From the NCBI RefSeq assembly GCF_900113875.1, contig NZ_FORA01000001.1, positions 868,001-932,000 on the forward strand: a stretch of 64,000 bases of DNA. The letters are read 5' to 3'. The DNA comes from Jannaschia pohangensis (GTDB lineage Bacteria > Pseudomonadota > Alphaproteobacteria > Rhodobacterales > Rhodobacteraceae). Of the stretch, positions 33,369 through 42,049 are shown in pieces. The first letter of the stretch is position 1. Each line of letters starts with the position of its first letter. Both the position numbers and the translations under genes were made by a program. Under the pieces are notes generated by a model. That model ran no database searches and was not told where the DNA came from. It saw only the letters and a program-made list of their open reading frames with translations.

Positions 33369-34568
33369 ATGGCAGACAGGACAGCCGCAGATCACGGCGC
33401 CACGCCGTCTGACGCCCGGATGGACCCGCACCGCGACATCCGCGACGCCGTGGCCAGGCTCTGCACACGCTTCCCCGGGGCCTATTGGCGCAAGCTGGAC
33501 CGGGAGATGGCCTATCCCACCGACTTCGTCGCCGCTCTGACCGAGGCGGGGTGGCTTGCCGCCCTCATCCCCGAAGACTTCGGCGGCGCAGGCCTGCCCC
33601 TGTCGGCCGGGGCCGCCATCCTCGAGGAGATTCACCGCTCGGGCGGCAATGCCGGCGCCTGCCACGCGCAGATGTACACCATGGGCACGCTCCTCAGGCA
33701 CGGCTCGGACGCGCAGAAGACCCGCTACCTGCCCGAAATCGCGGCGGGCCGCTTGCGCCTTCAGGCGTTCGGCGTGACCGAACCCACCTCCGGCACCGAC
33801 ACGGGCGCCCTGCGCACGACTGCCCGGCGCGACGGCGACGTCTATGTGGTCAACGGCCAGAAGATCTGGACCAGCCGGGCCGAACATTCCGACCTGATGA
33901 TCCTGCTCGCGCGCACGACACCCGCGACCCCGGGCCTGAAACCGACGCAGGGCCTGTCTGTCCTGCTGGTCGACATGCGCGAGGCGCGGGGCAACGGGCT
34001 GACAATCCGGCCGATCCGCACGATGATGAACCACGCCACGACCGAGGTCTTCTTCGACAACCTGCGCGTGCCTGCCGCCAACCTGATCGGCGAGGAGGGC
34101 AAGGGGTTCCGCTACATCCTGTCTGGCATGAACGCCGAACGCATCCTGATCGCCGCCGAATGCGTGGGCGACGCCAAGTGGTTCATCGAGCGGGCCACCG
34201 ACTATGCGGGCACGCGCCAGGTCTTCGGTCGCCAGATCGGTCAGAACCAGGGCGTGCAATTCCCCATTGCCCGCGCCTATGCCAACATGCGCGCCGCCGA
34301 ATTGATGGTGCGCGAGGCGCTGCGCCTCTACGAGGCGGGCGAAAACCCGGGGGCCGAGGCGAACATGGCCAAGATGCTGGCCGCCGATGCGTCGAACGAG
34401 GCCGCGAATGTCTGCATCCAGACGCATGGCGGGTTCGGCTTTGCCGAAGATTTCGACGTGGAGCGCAAGTTCCGCGAGACCCGGCTCTATCAGGTCGCCC
34501 CGATCTCGACCAACCTGATCCTGTCCTATCTGGCCGAACACGTCCTGGGCCTGCCGCGCTCCTACTGA
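33369..34568 (+). CDS. Acyl-CoA dehydrogenase
   Basis: 399 residues. All three domains are visible: helical N-terminus ('FVAALTEAGWLAALIPEDFGGAGLPL'), beta domain with the FAD signature 'AFGVTEPTSGTDTGALRTTARRDGDVYVVNGQKIWTS', and C-terminal helices ('RQVFGRQIGQNQGVQFPIA', 'QTHGGFGFAEDFDVERKFRETRLYQVAPIS'). It catalyses alpha,beta-desaturation of an acyl-CoA; the chain type is not evident. Start at ATG 33369. Converges on the lyase gene, overlapping it by 7 bases. Confidence 0.93.
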   Translation: MADRTAADHGATPSDARMDPHRDIRDAVARLCTRFPGAYWRKLDREMAYPTDFVAALTEAGWLAALIPEDFGGAGLPLSAGAAILEEIHRSGGNAGACHAQMYTMGTLLRHGSDAQKTRYLPEIAAGRLRLQAFGVTEPTSGTDTGALRTTARRDGDVYVVNGQKIWTSRAEHSDLMILLARTTPATPGLKPTQGLSVLLVDMREARGNGLTIRPIRTMMNHATTEVFFDNLRVPAANLIGEEGKGFRYILSGMNAERILIAAECVGDAKWFIERATDYAGTRQVFGRQIGQNQGVQFPIARAYANMRAAELMVREALRLYEAGENPGAEANMAKMLAADASNEAANVCIQTHGGFGFAEDFDVERKFRETRLYQVAPISTNLILSYLAEHVLGLPRSY

Positions 34569-35635
34569 CCGCGCGGCTCCGGCGTCCCGATCCGCTCGAT
34601 CGACCGCAACAGGCTCGCCGTGTGGCGCAGCGCCGTGCCCGTCGCCTCGGCCATGGCGGGCAGGATCAGCCATTCCAGCGTCCAGGCCACGCCCGACCGC
34701 TCCTGTTCGTGAATCACCGCCTGCGCCAGCGCGCCCTGCTGCGCGGCGACCTGGCGGGCAAGCGCGACGGTGACTTCGGCCAGAACGGGGTTCACCTTGT
34801 GCGGCATGGCCGAGCTGCCGCCGCCGCCCGTCAGCGTCACCTCCCCGATGCCCTGCTGTGCCATCAGGGCAAGGTCTGTCCCGATCTTGCCGCAGGTGCC
34901 CGCGACCAGCGTCAGCCAATGGCCAAGGCTGACCACGCCGCTGCGGTCGTTGTGCCAGACCGGCCCCTCGGCCAGGCCCAGATGCCGGGCGACCATCCCC
35001 GCCATGGCGTCCCCCTGATCCGGCGGCACATCGCGCAGGCCGACCGGCCCGCCGACCTGCACCCGCCCCACCTCGACACGCAGCGCGGACAACCGGTCCA
35101 GATGCCCCGCCATGGCCGCGCCCCAGGTTCCCAGACGGTGCCCCACCGTGATCGGCAGGGCCGCCTGCATCCGCGTCCGACCCATCAGCGGGGCGTCACC
35201 GAAGCGGTCGGTCAGATCGTCGAGCATCGCCACGACGCCTTCGATCCGTGCCTCCAACCGCTCCAGCGTCGCAAGACCGGCCAGCGCCAGCGCGCTGTCG
35301 ATGACGTCCTGGCTTGTCGCGCCCGAATGGATCGCCTGCGCCACATCCGCCGGTTGCCCCGCCCGCAACGCCGCGACGAGGGCCGGAACCGGCAGGCCAT
35401 CCGCCTCGCTGCCCAGACCCAGGGCGGCGATATCCGGGCGGGCCGCCTCGATCACGGCGATGGCGCGTGTCGCGATGTCGTCCGGGATCGCGCCCAGATC
35501 GGCCAGCGACCTGCTCCAGGCGGCCTCGAAATCCAGCATGTGGCCGAGGATCTGTTCGGCGTCGAACACTTCGGCCAGTTCGGGATCGACCAGAAGGTCA
35601 CCAAAGAGCCCGTTCCGGGTGAAGGCGTTGGTCAT
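34562..35635 (-). CDS. Fumarase/aspartase-superfamily lyase, 3-carboxymuconate cycloisomerase (PcaB)-like
   Basis: 357 residues. Superfamily motifs: 'HSGATSQDVIDSALAL' (about 107-122), 'PLMGRTRMQAALPITVG' and the catalytic Ser loop 'TGGGGSSAMPHKVNPVLAE' (about 265-283). The spacing and 'GRTRMQAALP' resemble 3-carboxy-cis,cis-muconate cycloisomerase more than adenylosuccinate lyase, but it is shorter than PcaB (about 450) and lacks the C-terminal part. No other protocatechuate genes adjoin. Start ATG 35635 is 13 bases after the metallo-hydrolase stop, so both form one operon. Confidence 0.8.
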   Translation of the reverse strand: MTNAFTRNGLFGDLLVDPELAEVFDAEQILGHMLDFEAAWSRSLADLGAIPDDIATRAIAVIEAARPDIAALGLGSEADGLPVPALVAALRAGQPADVAQAIHSGATSQDVIDSALALAGLATLERLEARIEGVVAMLDDLTDRFGDAPLMGRTRMQAALPITVGHRLGTWGAAMAGHLDRLSALRVEVGRVQVGGPVGLRDVPPDQGDAMAGMVARHLGLAEGPVWHNDRSGVVSLGHWLTLVAGTCGKIGTDLALMAQQGIGEVTLTGGGGSSAMPHKVNPVLAEVTVALARQVAAQQGALAQAVIHEQERSGVAWTLEWLILPAMAEATGTALRHTASLLRSIERIGTPEPRGQ

Positions 35636-35648
35636 CGTGGAGCCCCCA

Positions 35649-36506
35649 TCAAAACGAAATCCGCTGGCCGTCACGCCCGATGGTGAGCGGCCCGGACCAT
35701 CCCTGTCGCACGGCATCGGTCCAGTGGCTTTCGGTGAATTGCGCCATCCCGTCAGGCACGAAATGGTTGAGCGCCAGGGCCTTGACCCCCGCCCGCGTCG
35801 CCATGTGCCCCAGGTCGGCGGCGTCGGTATGGGCGCGCAGGATATGGTCGCGCAGGCGCGGGTCGGGGTGGGCCAGCCCGGCGATGACCGCGTCGACCCC
35901 CGCCGTCAGCATCGCCTCATGCACCAGAAGGTCGGCCCCGGCCACCGCCGCGTCCCACCCGTCGAAGGGCGCGGTATCGCCCGACAGGACAAGGCATTTG
36001 CCGCCCGCCCTCAGGCGCAGGGCAAAACTGTCCTCGATGGGCGGATGATGATTGCGGATCGCCTCGATCTTCAGACCGTCCTCGTTGAAAACAACGCCGT
36101 CGTTCAGCGTCGCGATCTGCGCCAGCGGGGCCAGCGGCACCCGCCCCTCGTCCGCGATGCGCAGGTCGATGTCGAAGGCCATGGAGCTGAGGAAATGCCG
36201 CCAGTAGTCGTCCAAACCCGCAGGTCCGATGATCGGCACGGGCCGGGTCAGCCCTGCGGTCCAGGCGGTATGGAGGAGCGGCCCAAGCTCCAGATAGTGA
36301 TCGGAATGCAGATGCGTCACCACGATCAGGTCGATCCCGGTCAGCGGCACCCCTTGATCGCAGACGCCGCGCGCCACGCCCAGGCCCGCATCGACCAGCA
36401 CCGTCCGACCGCCTATGCGCACCAGGATGGACGTCGGCATGTTCGATCCGGGCCGGATCGCGGGCCCGCCCTTGACGCCCAGAAGGGCCACCCAGTCGTC
36501 ACTCAT
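35649..36506 (-). CDS. Metallo-beta-lactamase-fold hydrolase
   Basis: 285 residues. Metal-binding motif 'VVTHLHSDHYLELGPLL' (about 75-91), plus 'LSGDTAPFDGW' and 'HEAMLT' around 190-215 and a late His in 'LALNHFVP'. This resembles the RNase Z/arylsulfatase-like branch of the superfamily. Zn-dependent hydrolase of unknown substrate. Start set at ATG 36506 with GGGGAGGG upstream; the frame runs further upstream without homology. Forms an operon with the downstream lyase, suggesting a shared catabolic step. Confidence 0.85.
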   Translation of the reverse strand: MSDDWVALLGVKGGPAIRPGSNMPTSILVRIGGRTVLVDAGLGVARGVCDQGVPLTGIDLIVVTHLHSDHYLELGPLLHTAWTAGLTRPVPIIGPAGLDDYWRHFLSSMAFDIDLRIADEGRVPLAPLAQIATLNDGVVFNEDGLKIEAIRNHHPPIEDSFALRLRAGGKCLVLSGDTAPFDGWDAAVAGADLLVHEAMLTAGVDAVIAGLAHPDPRLRDHILRAHTDAADLGHMATRAGVKALALNHFVPDGMAQFTESHWTDAVRQGWSGPLTIGRDGQRISF

Positions 36507-36563
36507 CGCGTCCCTCCCCTTTGCGCCGACCCTAGGGGCCGATCGGCGCCCTGTCATGCCCCG

Positions 36564-37250
36564 TCAGACGCCGATCCACCGGGCGCTCAGGTCCGGTGTC
36601 AGATCGGCCATGGACCCGGACCAGACGGTCGCACCCCGTTCCAGGATGGTCGCCCTGTCGCAGACCTGCGCCAGTTCGGCGGGCGATTTGTCGATCACCA
36701 GAAGGGCCATTCCGCTTTCTGCCTTGAGCCGGGCGATGGCCGCCCAGATTTCCTGACGGATGAGCGGGGCCAGCCCCTCGGTCGCCTCGTCCAGGATCAG
36801 AAGGCGCGGATTGGTCATCAGGGCGCGCCCGATGGCCAGCATCTGCTGCTCGCCCCCTGACAGGGTCGCGGCCCGCTGGCTCGCCCGTTCGGCCAGACGC
36901 GGGAACAGCGCGGTGACCCGGCCCATGTCCCAGGGGCCGGGGCGGGCGGCCGCGATCAGGTTCTCGCGCACGGTCAGGCCCGCGAAACAGCGCCGCCCCT
37001 CGGGGACCAGCCCGATGCCGAGGCGGGCGGCCCGGTGACTGGGCAGCCGCGTCAGGTCGTGGCCCGCGAAATGCAACCCGCCGCTGGCGGGCAGCATCCG
37101 GCAGATCGCCTTGACCGTCGTCGTCTTGCCCATGCCGTTGCGCCCCATCAGAGCCATCGCCTCGCCCTCGGCCAGATCGAGGCTCACATCGAATAGGGCT
37201 TGGGCCGGGCCATAGAACGCGCGAAGGGCGTGCAGCGACAGAAGGCTCAT
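36564..37250 (-). CDS. livF: Branched-chain amino acid ABC transporter, ATPase LivF
   Basis: 228 residues. Walker A 'GRNGMGKTTT' (about 37-46), LivF-type 'IGLVPEGRRCFAGLTVRENL', signature 'TLSGGEQQMLAIGRAL' and Walker B 'LLILDEATEGLAP'. After Walker B the usual LVEQN switch of LivF is replaced by 'LLVIDKSP', a small deviation. Its start overlaps the livG stop by 4 bases. Last gene of the livK-lysE-livHMGF unit. Confidence 0.93.
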   Translation of the reverse strand: MSLLSLHALRAFYGPAQALFDVSLDLAEGEAMALMGRNGMGKTTTVKAICRMLPASGGLHFAGHDLTRLPSHRAARLGIGLVPEGRRCFAGLTVRENLIAAARPGPWDMGRVTALFPRLAERASQRAATLSGGEQQMLAIGRALMTNPRLLILDEATEGLAPLIRQEIWAAIARLKAESGMALLVIDKSPAELAQVCDRATILERGATVWSGSMADLTPDLSARWIGV

Positions 37251-37996
37251 GCGGCACCGCCCAGATAGGCGTCGCGCACGGCGGGGCTGGCGCGGATTTC
37301 GTCGACGGTTCCCGTCTCGATGATCCGGCCATAGACCAGCACAGTGATCCGGTCGGCCAGGGCAAAGACCGCGTCCATGTCGTGTTCCACCAGCAGGATC
37401 GGCGCTTCGGCCCGCAACCCGTCGAGGAAGGCCGTGAGTTGCGCCGACCCCTCGGCGCCAAGCCCGGCCATCGGCTCGTCCATGACGAAGGCGCGGGGCG
37501 ACAGGGTCAGAGCGACCGCGACCTCCAGCTGGCGGCGCTGCCCGTGGCTGAGCTCCGATACCCGCAACGCCGCCTGATCCTGGAGGCCGACGCGGGTCAG
37601 CGCCGCTTCGGCCCGGTCGCGCAGGTCGCGGTCGGACAGGGCGGGGCGCAAGAACCGCCAGGGGCTGCCCCCCGCGCCAAGTGCGCCCAGAAGGACGTTC
37701 TGCAGGACGCTGTCCTCGGTCGCCAGCGCCGACACCTGAAACGTGCGCGCAAGGCCCGCCCGCGCCCGCGCCGCCACGTCCCATCCGGTCACGTCGCGGC
37801 CCAGGAACTCCACCCGGCCCGCATCGGGGGCCAGCCCGCCGCAGATCTGCGCGATGAGAGTGGATTTGCCCGCCCCGTTCGGCCCGATGATGGCGTGGAT
37901 TTCACCAGGGCGCAGGTCGATCGACACCTCGTTCGTCGCCCGAAGCGCGCCGAAGGACCGCGACAGCCCGTGGGTCGCCAGCACCGCGTCAGTCAT
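37247..37996 (-). CDS. livG: Branched-chain amino acid ABC transporter, ATPase LivG
   Basis: 249 residues. Walker A 'GPNGAGKST', 'LARTFQVSALATEDSVLQNVLLGAL', signature 'ELSHGQRRQLEVAVAL' (SHGQ, common in LivG), Walker B 'AFVMDEPMAGLG' and switch 'LLVEHDMD'. Start placed at ATG 37996; it overlaps the 3' end of livM by 8 bases and livF by 4, so the operon is translationally chained. Confidence 0.93.
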   Translation of the reverse strand: MTDAVLATHGLSRSFGALRATNEVSIDLRPGEIHAIIGPNGAGKSTLIAQICGGLAPDAGRVEFLGRDVTGWDVAARARAGLARTFQVSALATEDSVLQNVLLGALGAGGSPWRFLRPALSDRDLRDRAEAALTRVGLQDQAALRVSELSHGQRRQLEVAVALTLSPRAFVMDEPMAGLGAEGSAQLTAFLDGLRAEAPILLVEHDMDAVFALADRITVLVYGRIIETGTVDEIRASPAVRDAYLGGAA

Positions 37997-38972
37997 GCGC
38001 ACGCGCCCGCCCCGCCAGAAGGCCCACGATCCCGCCGCGCGCAAACAGAACGATCACCAGCAGAAGCGCGCCAAGCCAGATGTGCCAATAGTCGCTGAGG
38101 TCGCCCAGGATATGTTCCAGCGCGACGAAGACGACCGCGCCGACCACTGGCCCGCAGAGGCGCGCGACACCGCCCAGAATGACGAAGACCATGATCTCGC
38201 CCGACATCTGCCAGCTGAACATCGTGGGGCTGACGAAGCGGTTGAGGTCGGCAAAGAGCGCGCCGGCCAGCCCCGTGATCACGCCCGAGATGACGAAGGC
38301 CACCAGTTTCAGCCGCTGCGGATCGAGGCCGACGGTCTGCACCCGCGCGGGCGACTGGCGCGCGGCGTTCAGCGCCAGGCCAAAGGGCGACCGGGCCAGC
38401 AGCGCCACGAACAGAAGCACAAGGCAGAGCAAGGTGAAACAGATCGCGAAGAACGGCATCGGGGCCAGCGTGTTCAGCCCCGGAAAACCGTTGCGCACAT
38501 AGATCGAAAGCCCGTCCTCACCGCCATACGTGGGCCAGCTGATCGTGAAGAAATAGGCCATCTGCCCGAAGGCGAGCGTGATCATGATGAAATAGACCCC
38601 TGCCGTCCGCAGCGACAGCGCGCCGATGGCCAGCGCGGCAAGGCCCGAGGTCAGCATTGCCACCAGCCAGATGATCGGCATGGATTTGGTCCCCGGCACG
38701 TCTGCGGGCCAGGTCATCACCGGGGTGAAGGTCTGGGCGTGAAAGGCAAGGATGCCCATGGCATAGCCGCCGATCCCGAAGAAGACCGCGTGCCCCAGGC
38801 TGACCATTCCGCCGAGGCCAAGGGCGACGTTCAGCCCCACGGCGGCCAGCGCGAAGATCACCGCACGGGTGGCCAGGGTGATGGTGAAAGGCTCACCCGT
38901 CATCTGCGCCCAGACCGGCACGATCAGCAGCAGCGCCAGAACGGCCATGTTGACATAGGCCTCGCGGATCAT
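37989..38972 (-). CDS. livM: Branched-chain amino acid ABC transporter, permease LivM
   Basis: 327 residues with about 9-10 membrane helices. The LivM core 'ALAAVGLNVALGLGGMVSLGHAVFFGIGGYAMGIL' lies near 40-75, and 'VAFVISGVITGLAGALFADLNRFVSPTMF' near 230-258. It forms the translocation pore with LivH. Overlaps livH by 4 bases and livG by 8. Confidence 0.94.
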   Translation of the reverse strand: MIREAYVNMAVLALLLIVPVWAQMTGEPFTITLATRAVIFALAAVGLNVALGLGGMVSLGHAVFFGIGGYAMGILAFHAQTFTPVMTWPADVPGTKSMPIIWLVAMLTSGLAALAIGALSLRTAGVYFIMITLAFGQMAYFFTISWPTYGGEDGLSIYVRNGFPGLNTLAPMPFFAICFTLLCLVLLFVALLARSPFGLALNAARQSPARVQTVGLDPQRLKLVAFVISGVITGLAGALFADLNRFVSPTMFSWQMSGEIMVFVILGGVARLCGPVVGAVVFVALEHILGDLSDYWHIWLGALLLVIVLFARGGIVGLLAGRARAHD

Positions 38973-39889
38973 GCGCGCGCCCCGAACAGGCCGGTCGGCC
39001 GCCAGATCAGGACCGCGCCCATCAGGATATAGATGGCCATGGAGGCAAGCGACGCCCCCGCAGCGGTCGCCGTCGCGGGGTCGGTGAACAGCTTGAAGAG
39101 TTCCGGCAGGAAGATGCCGCCAAGGGTGTCGGTCAGGCCCACCAGAAGCGCGCCGACCAACGCGCCCTTGATCGACCCGATGCCGCCGATGACGATGACG
39201 ACGAAGGCGAGGATCAGCACAGGCTCGCCCATGCCGACCTGCACCGACTGGATCGCGCCGACAAGCGCACCGGCCAGCCCCGCCAACGCCGCGCCCAACA
39301 TGAAGATCAGCGTGTAAAGCCTTGATATGTCGACACCGAGTGCGGCAATCATCTCGCGGTCATTCTCGCCTGCGCGGATCTGGATACCGATCCGCGTGCG
39401 GGTGATCAAAAGGCCAAGCCCCGCCGCCACCGCCAGCCCCGCTCCGATCAGGACCAGCCGGTAGAGCGGGTACTGGATGCCGCCGGGCAACGTCACGGGC
39501 CCCGACAGATAGTCGGGAATGTCGAGGAACAGCGGGAACGACCCGAACATCCACCGCGTCCCTTCCGAGAAGATCAGGATCAGCGCGAAGGTGGCCAGCA
39601 CCTGATCCAGATGGTCGGTCGCATAGAGCCGCCGGATCACCACAACTTCGACCAGCACCCCCGCGACGGCCGCCGCCGCCATCGCCGCCACAAGCGCCAG
39701 CAGGAACGATCCGGTCAGCCCCGCCACCGCCGCCGCCGCGAAGGCCCCGATCATGTAGAGCGACCCATGCGCCAGATTGATCAGGCCCATGACCCCGAAG
39801 ATCAACGTCAGACCCGCCGCCATCAGGAACAGCATGACGCCGAATTGCAGACCGTTCAGGATCTGCTCGATGATCAGGATGGCGCTCAT
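38969..39889 (-). CDS. livH: Branched-chain amino acid ABC transporter, permease LivH
   Basis: 306 residues, about 8-9 membrane helices. LivH hallmarks: 'LNGLQFGVMLFLMAAGLTLIFGVMGLINLAHGSLYMIGAF' at the N-terminus and 'VGMGEPVLILAFVVIVIGGIGSIKGALVGALLVG' near 215-250. Its start overlaps the lysE stop by 4 bases, so a LysE exporter is translated immediately ahead of it. Confidence 0.94.
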   Translation of the reverse strand: MSAILIIEQILNGLQFGVMLFLMAAGLTLIFGVMGLINLAHGSLYMIGAFAAAAVAGLTGSFLLALVAAMAAAAVAGVLVEVVVIRRLYATDHLDQVLATFALILIFSEGTRWMFGSFPLFLDIPDYLSGPVTLPGGIQYPLYRLVLIGAGLAVAAGLGLLITRTRIGIQIRAGENDREMIAALGVDISRLYTLIFMLGAALAGLAGALVGAIQSVQVGMGEPVLILAFVVIVIGGIGSIKGALVGALLVGLTDTLGGIFLPELFKLFTDPATATAAGASLASMAIYILMGAVLIWRPTGLFGARA

Positions 39890-40500
39890 CCCAGACGGGT
39901 CGTCAGCAGCTTGACCCCGAAACCCGCGAAGACGACCGAGGACAGCCCGTTGATCCAGCGCGCGCTACGGGCATAGACGGCCATCGGTCCGGCCCGCGAA
40001 AAGAGCAGCGCATAGCCCAGAAAGACGATCGCGCTTTGCACGGCGATTGCCAGCACCACAAGGGCCAGCGCGGCGGGGGTCTGGCCCGGCGTCAGGATGA
40101 CGGCATAAAGCGCGCCAAAGAAGAAGATCGCCTTGGGGTTGGTCAGATGCAGTGCCAGGCCGCGCAGATAGGGGCGACGGGCCACCGTCAGGCCCGCCCC
40201 TTGCCCGCCCCGCCAAACCGCCCGTGCCGACTTGAAGGCCAGCCAAAACAAATAGACCGCCCCGGCGTAGCGGATGAACTCGACTGCCCACCCGTGGCGC
40301 AGCATCAACGCGGCGAGACCCGCCGCAGCCGCCGTCGACCAAATCATCGACCCGGTCAGAACGCCGAGCGCCAGCCGGACGCCGGCCCCTGCCCCATGCG
40401 CCATGGAAGTCGCCGCGATGGCCAGCGTCGCAGGCCCCGGCGAGGCAGAGGCGATCAGCGCCGTCCCAAGGATCAGCGGCAGGCTTGTCAGAATGTCCAT
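39886..40500 (-). CDS. LysE/RhtB-family amino acid exporter inside the liv operon
   Basis: 204 residues with about 6 membrane segments. The family signature 'ASPGPATLAIAATSMAHGAGAGVRLALGVLTG' lies near 19-50, and 'YLRGLALHLTNPKAIFFFGALYAVI' near 115-138. LysE/RhtB proteins export amino acids such as homoserine, threonine or lysine. It sits between livK (48 bases) and livH (4-base overlap), so an exporter is co-produced with an importer; the pairing may prevent overload (inference). Confidence 0.9.
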   Translation of the reverse strand: MDILTSLPLILGTALIASASPGPATLAIAATSMAHGAGAGVRLALGVLTGSMIWSTAAAAGLAALMLRHGWAVEFIRYAGAVYLFWLAFKSARAVWRGGQGAGLTVARRPYLRGLALHLTNPKAIFFFGALYAVILTPGQTPAALALVVLAIAVQSAIVFLGYALLFSRAGPMAVYARSARWINGLSSVVFAGFGVKLLTTRLG

Positions 40501-40548
40501 GGTGTCTCCGATCGCCCGGGCAAGGTCACCCCTGCCCGGGCGTCTGCC

Positions 40549-41694
40549 TTACATCTTGCAGTCGGCGGCATAGACGTCGCCGTGATCCTCAAGTGCCACG
40601 CCGATGATCCGGTTGGTGAAGATGTCGCCTTCCTGGATGACCTCGCGGGCATAGATGTCCTGGATCGGGTGGTTGTTCGGCCCGAAGGCGAAATCGCCCC
40701 GCGTGCTGTCGAAATCGGCCGCCTTGAGCGCGGCGCGGAAGGCGTCGGCATCGGCGGGCGCGGCAACCTCGAGGGCCGAGATCAAAAGGTTGGCCGTGTC
40801 GAACCCCTGCGACGCATAGAGCGACGGAAGGCGTCCGTATTCGGCCTGAAAGCTCTCGACGAAGGCCGCGTTGGTCGGGTTGTCGATGTCCTTGGACCAT
40901 TGCGAGGTGTTCACCACGCCCAGGGCGGCGGCGCCCACGGCCTGCAGGATGCCCTGATCGAAGCTGAAGGCGGGCCCCACGACGGGCAGGTCGACGCCGC
41001 TGTCGGCGTATTGCTTGAGGAAGGAAATCCCCATGCCGCCCGGCAGGAAGAAGAACACCGAATCCGCGCCGGAGGCCCGGATCTGCGCGATCTCGGCGGC
41101 ATAGTCGGTCTGGCCCAGTTCGGTGAAGATCTCACCGGCCAGTTCGCCCTCGTACATCCGCTTGTAGCCGGTCAGCGCGTCCTGCCCGGCGGGATAGTTC
41201 GGGGCGAGGATGAAGGAATTGGCATAGCCCGCCGTATTGGCATAGGCGCCCGCCGCCTCGTGCAGGTTGTCGTTCTGCCAGGCCACGTTGAAGTAGTTCT
41301 GGTGGCAGCCCGCACCGGCAAGCTGGCTTGGCCCCGCATTGGGCGACAGGTAGAATTTGCCCTGCGCCACCGCCGACGGCACCACCGCCATTGCCAGGTT
41401 GGACCAGATGATCCCGGTCATCACGTCGACCTGGTCGGACTGGATCATCTTGTCGGCCAGCTGCACGGCCACATCGGGCTTCTGCTGGTCGTCCTCGATG
41501 ATGACGTCGATGTCGGTGCGGCCCGATTGCGCGATGGCCAGCATGAAGCCGTCGCGCACGTCGATGCCCAGACCCGCGCCGCCACCCGACAGCGTCGTGA
41601 TCATGCCGACCTTGATGCCGCCGTGTCCGTCGGCCAGCGCCCCGCCCGCCGTGAGGCCGAGGATCGATGCGGCGATCAGTGATTTCAGTTTCAT
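40549..41694 (-). CDS. livK: Branched-chain amino acid ABC transporter, periplasmic substrate-binding protein
   Basis: 381 residues. Signal peptide (about 1-21, ending GGALA), then a Peripla_BP_6 protein: 'IKVGMITTLSGGGAGLGIDVRDGFMLAI', 'VIIEDDQQKPDVAVQLADKMI', 'VDVMTGIIWSNLAMAVVPSA'. The true ligand may be an amino acid, an amide or an aromatic compound; members of this family are often misnamed. First gene of the transporter operon; a promoter is expected in the 30 bases before it or upstream of the small Lrp-like gene. Confidence 0.92.
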   Translation of the reverse strand: MKLKSLIAASILGLTAGGALADGHGGIKVGMITTLSGGGAGLGIDVRDGFMLAIAQSGRTDIDVIIEDDQQKPDVAVQLADKMIQSDQVDVMTGIIWSNLAMAVVPSAVAQGKFYLSPNAGPSQLAGAGCHQNYFNVAWQNDNLHEAAGAYANTAGYANSFILAPNYPAGQDALTGYKRMYEGELAGEIFTELGQTDYAAEIAQIRASGADSVFFFLPGGMGISFLKQYADSGVDLPVVGPAFSFDQGILQAVGAAALGVVNTSQWSKDIDNPTNAAFVESFQAEYGRLPSLYASQGFDTANLLISALEVAAPADADAFRAALKAADFDSTRGDFAFGPNNHPIQDIYAREVIQEGDIFTNRIIGVALEDHGDVYAADCKM

Positions 41695-41724
41695 GGAAGT
41701 CCCCCCTTGGTGTCGACGGCTGGC

Positions 41725-41961
41725 TCAGAACGCCCTGAAGGTCAGGGTGGTCAGCGTCCGCTCGATCCCGTCGATGTCGAGCAGATTGTCATTGATGTAT
41801 TTACCCACATCCGCGCCCGCCGGGATGTAGAGCTTGAGCAGAAGGTCGTATTCCCCGCTGGTGGAATAGAGCTCCGAGTGGATTTCGCGCAGGGCGATGG
41901 CGTCGGCCACCGAATAGGCGGTCGACGGGCGGCATCTGATCTGAACGAACACGCAGGTCAT
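41725..41961 (-). CDS. Stand-alone Lrp/AsnC ligand-binding (RAM) domain protein
   Basis: 78 residues: 'MTCVFVQIRCRPSTAYSVAD', 'STSGEYDLLLKLYIPAGADVGKYINDNL', 'IDGIERTLTTLTFRAF'. This is the alphabeta sandwich that binds amino acids in Lrp/AsnC regulators, without any DNA-binding helix-turn-helix; the sequence in frame upstream of ATG 41961 is non-homologous. It lies 30 bases ahead of livK on the same strand, so it may report amino acid levels to a partner regulator (inference). Preceded by GGGGAG. Confidence 0.85.
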   Translation of the reverse strand: MTCVFVQIRCRPSTAYSVADAIALREIHSELYSTSGEYDLLLKLYIPAGADVGKYINDNLLDIDGIERTLTTLTFRAF

Positions 41962-42049
41962 GGCAGGCTCCCCTCTGGTCGGCGCCACTCTTGGGGATCG
42001 GATCGGCAATGACAACGGGTCGAACGCAGAATCGCGCGGTCGATCGATG

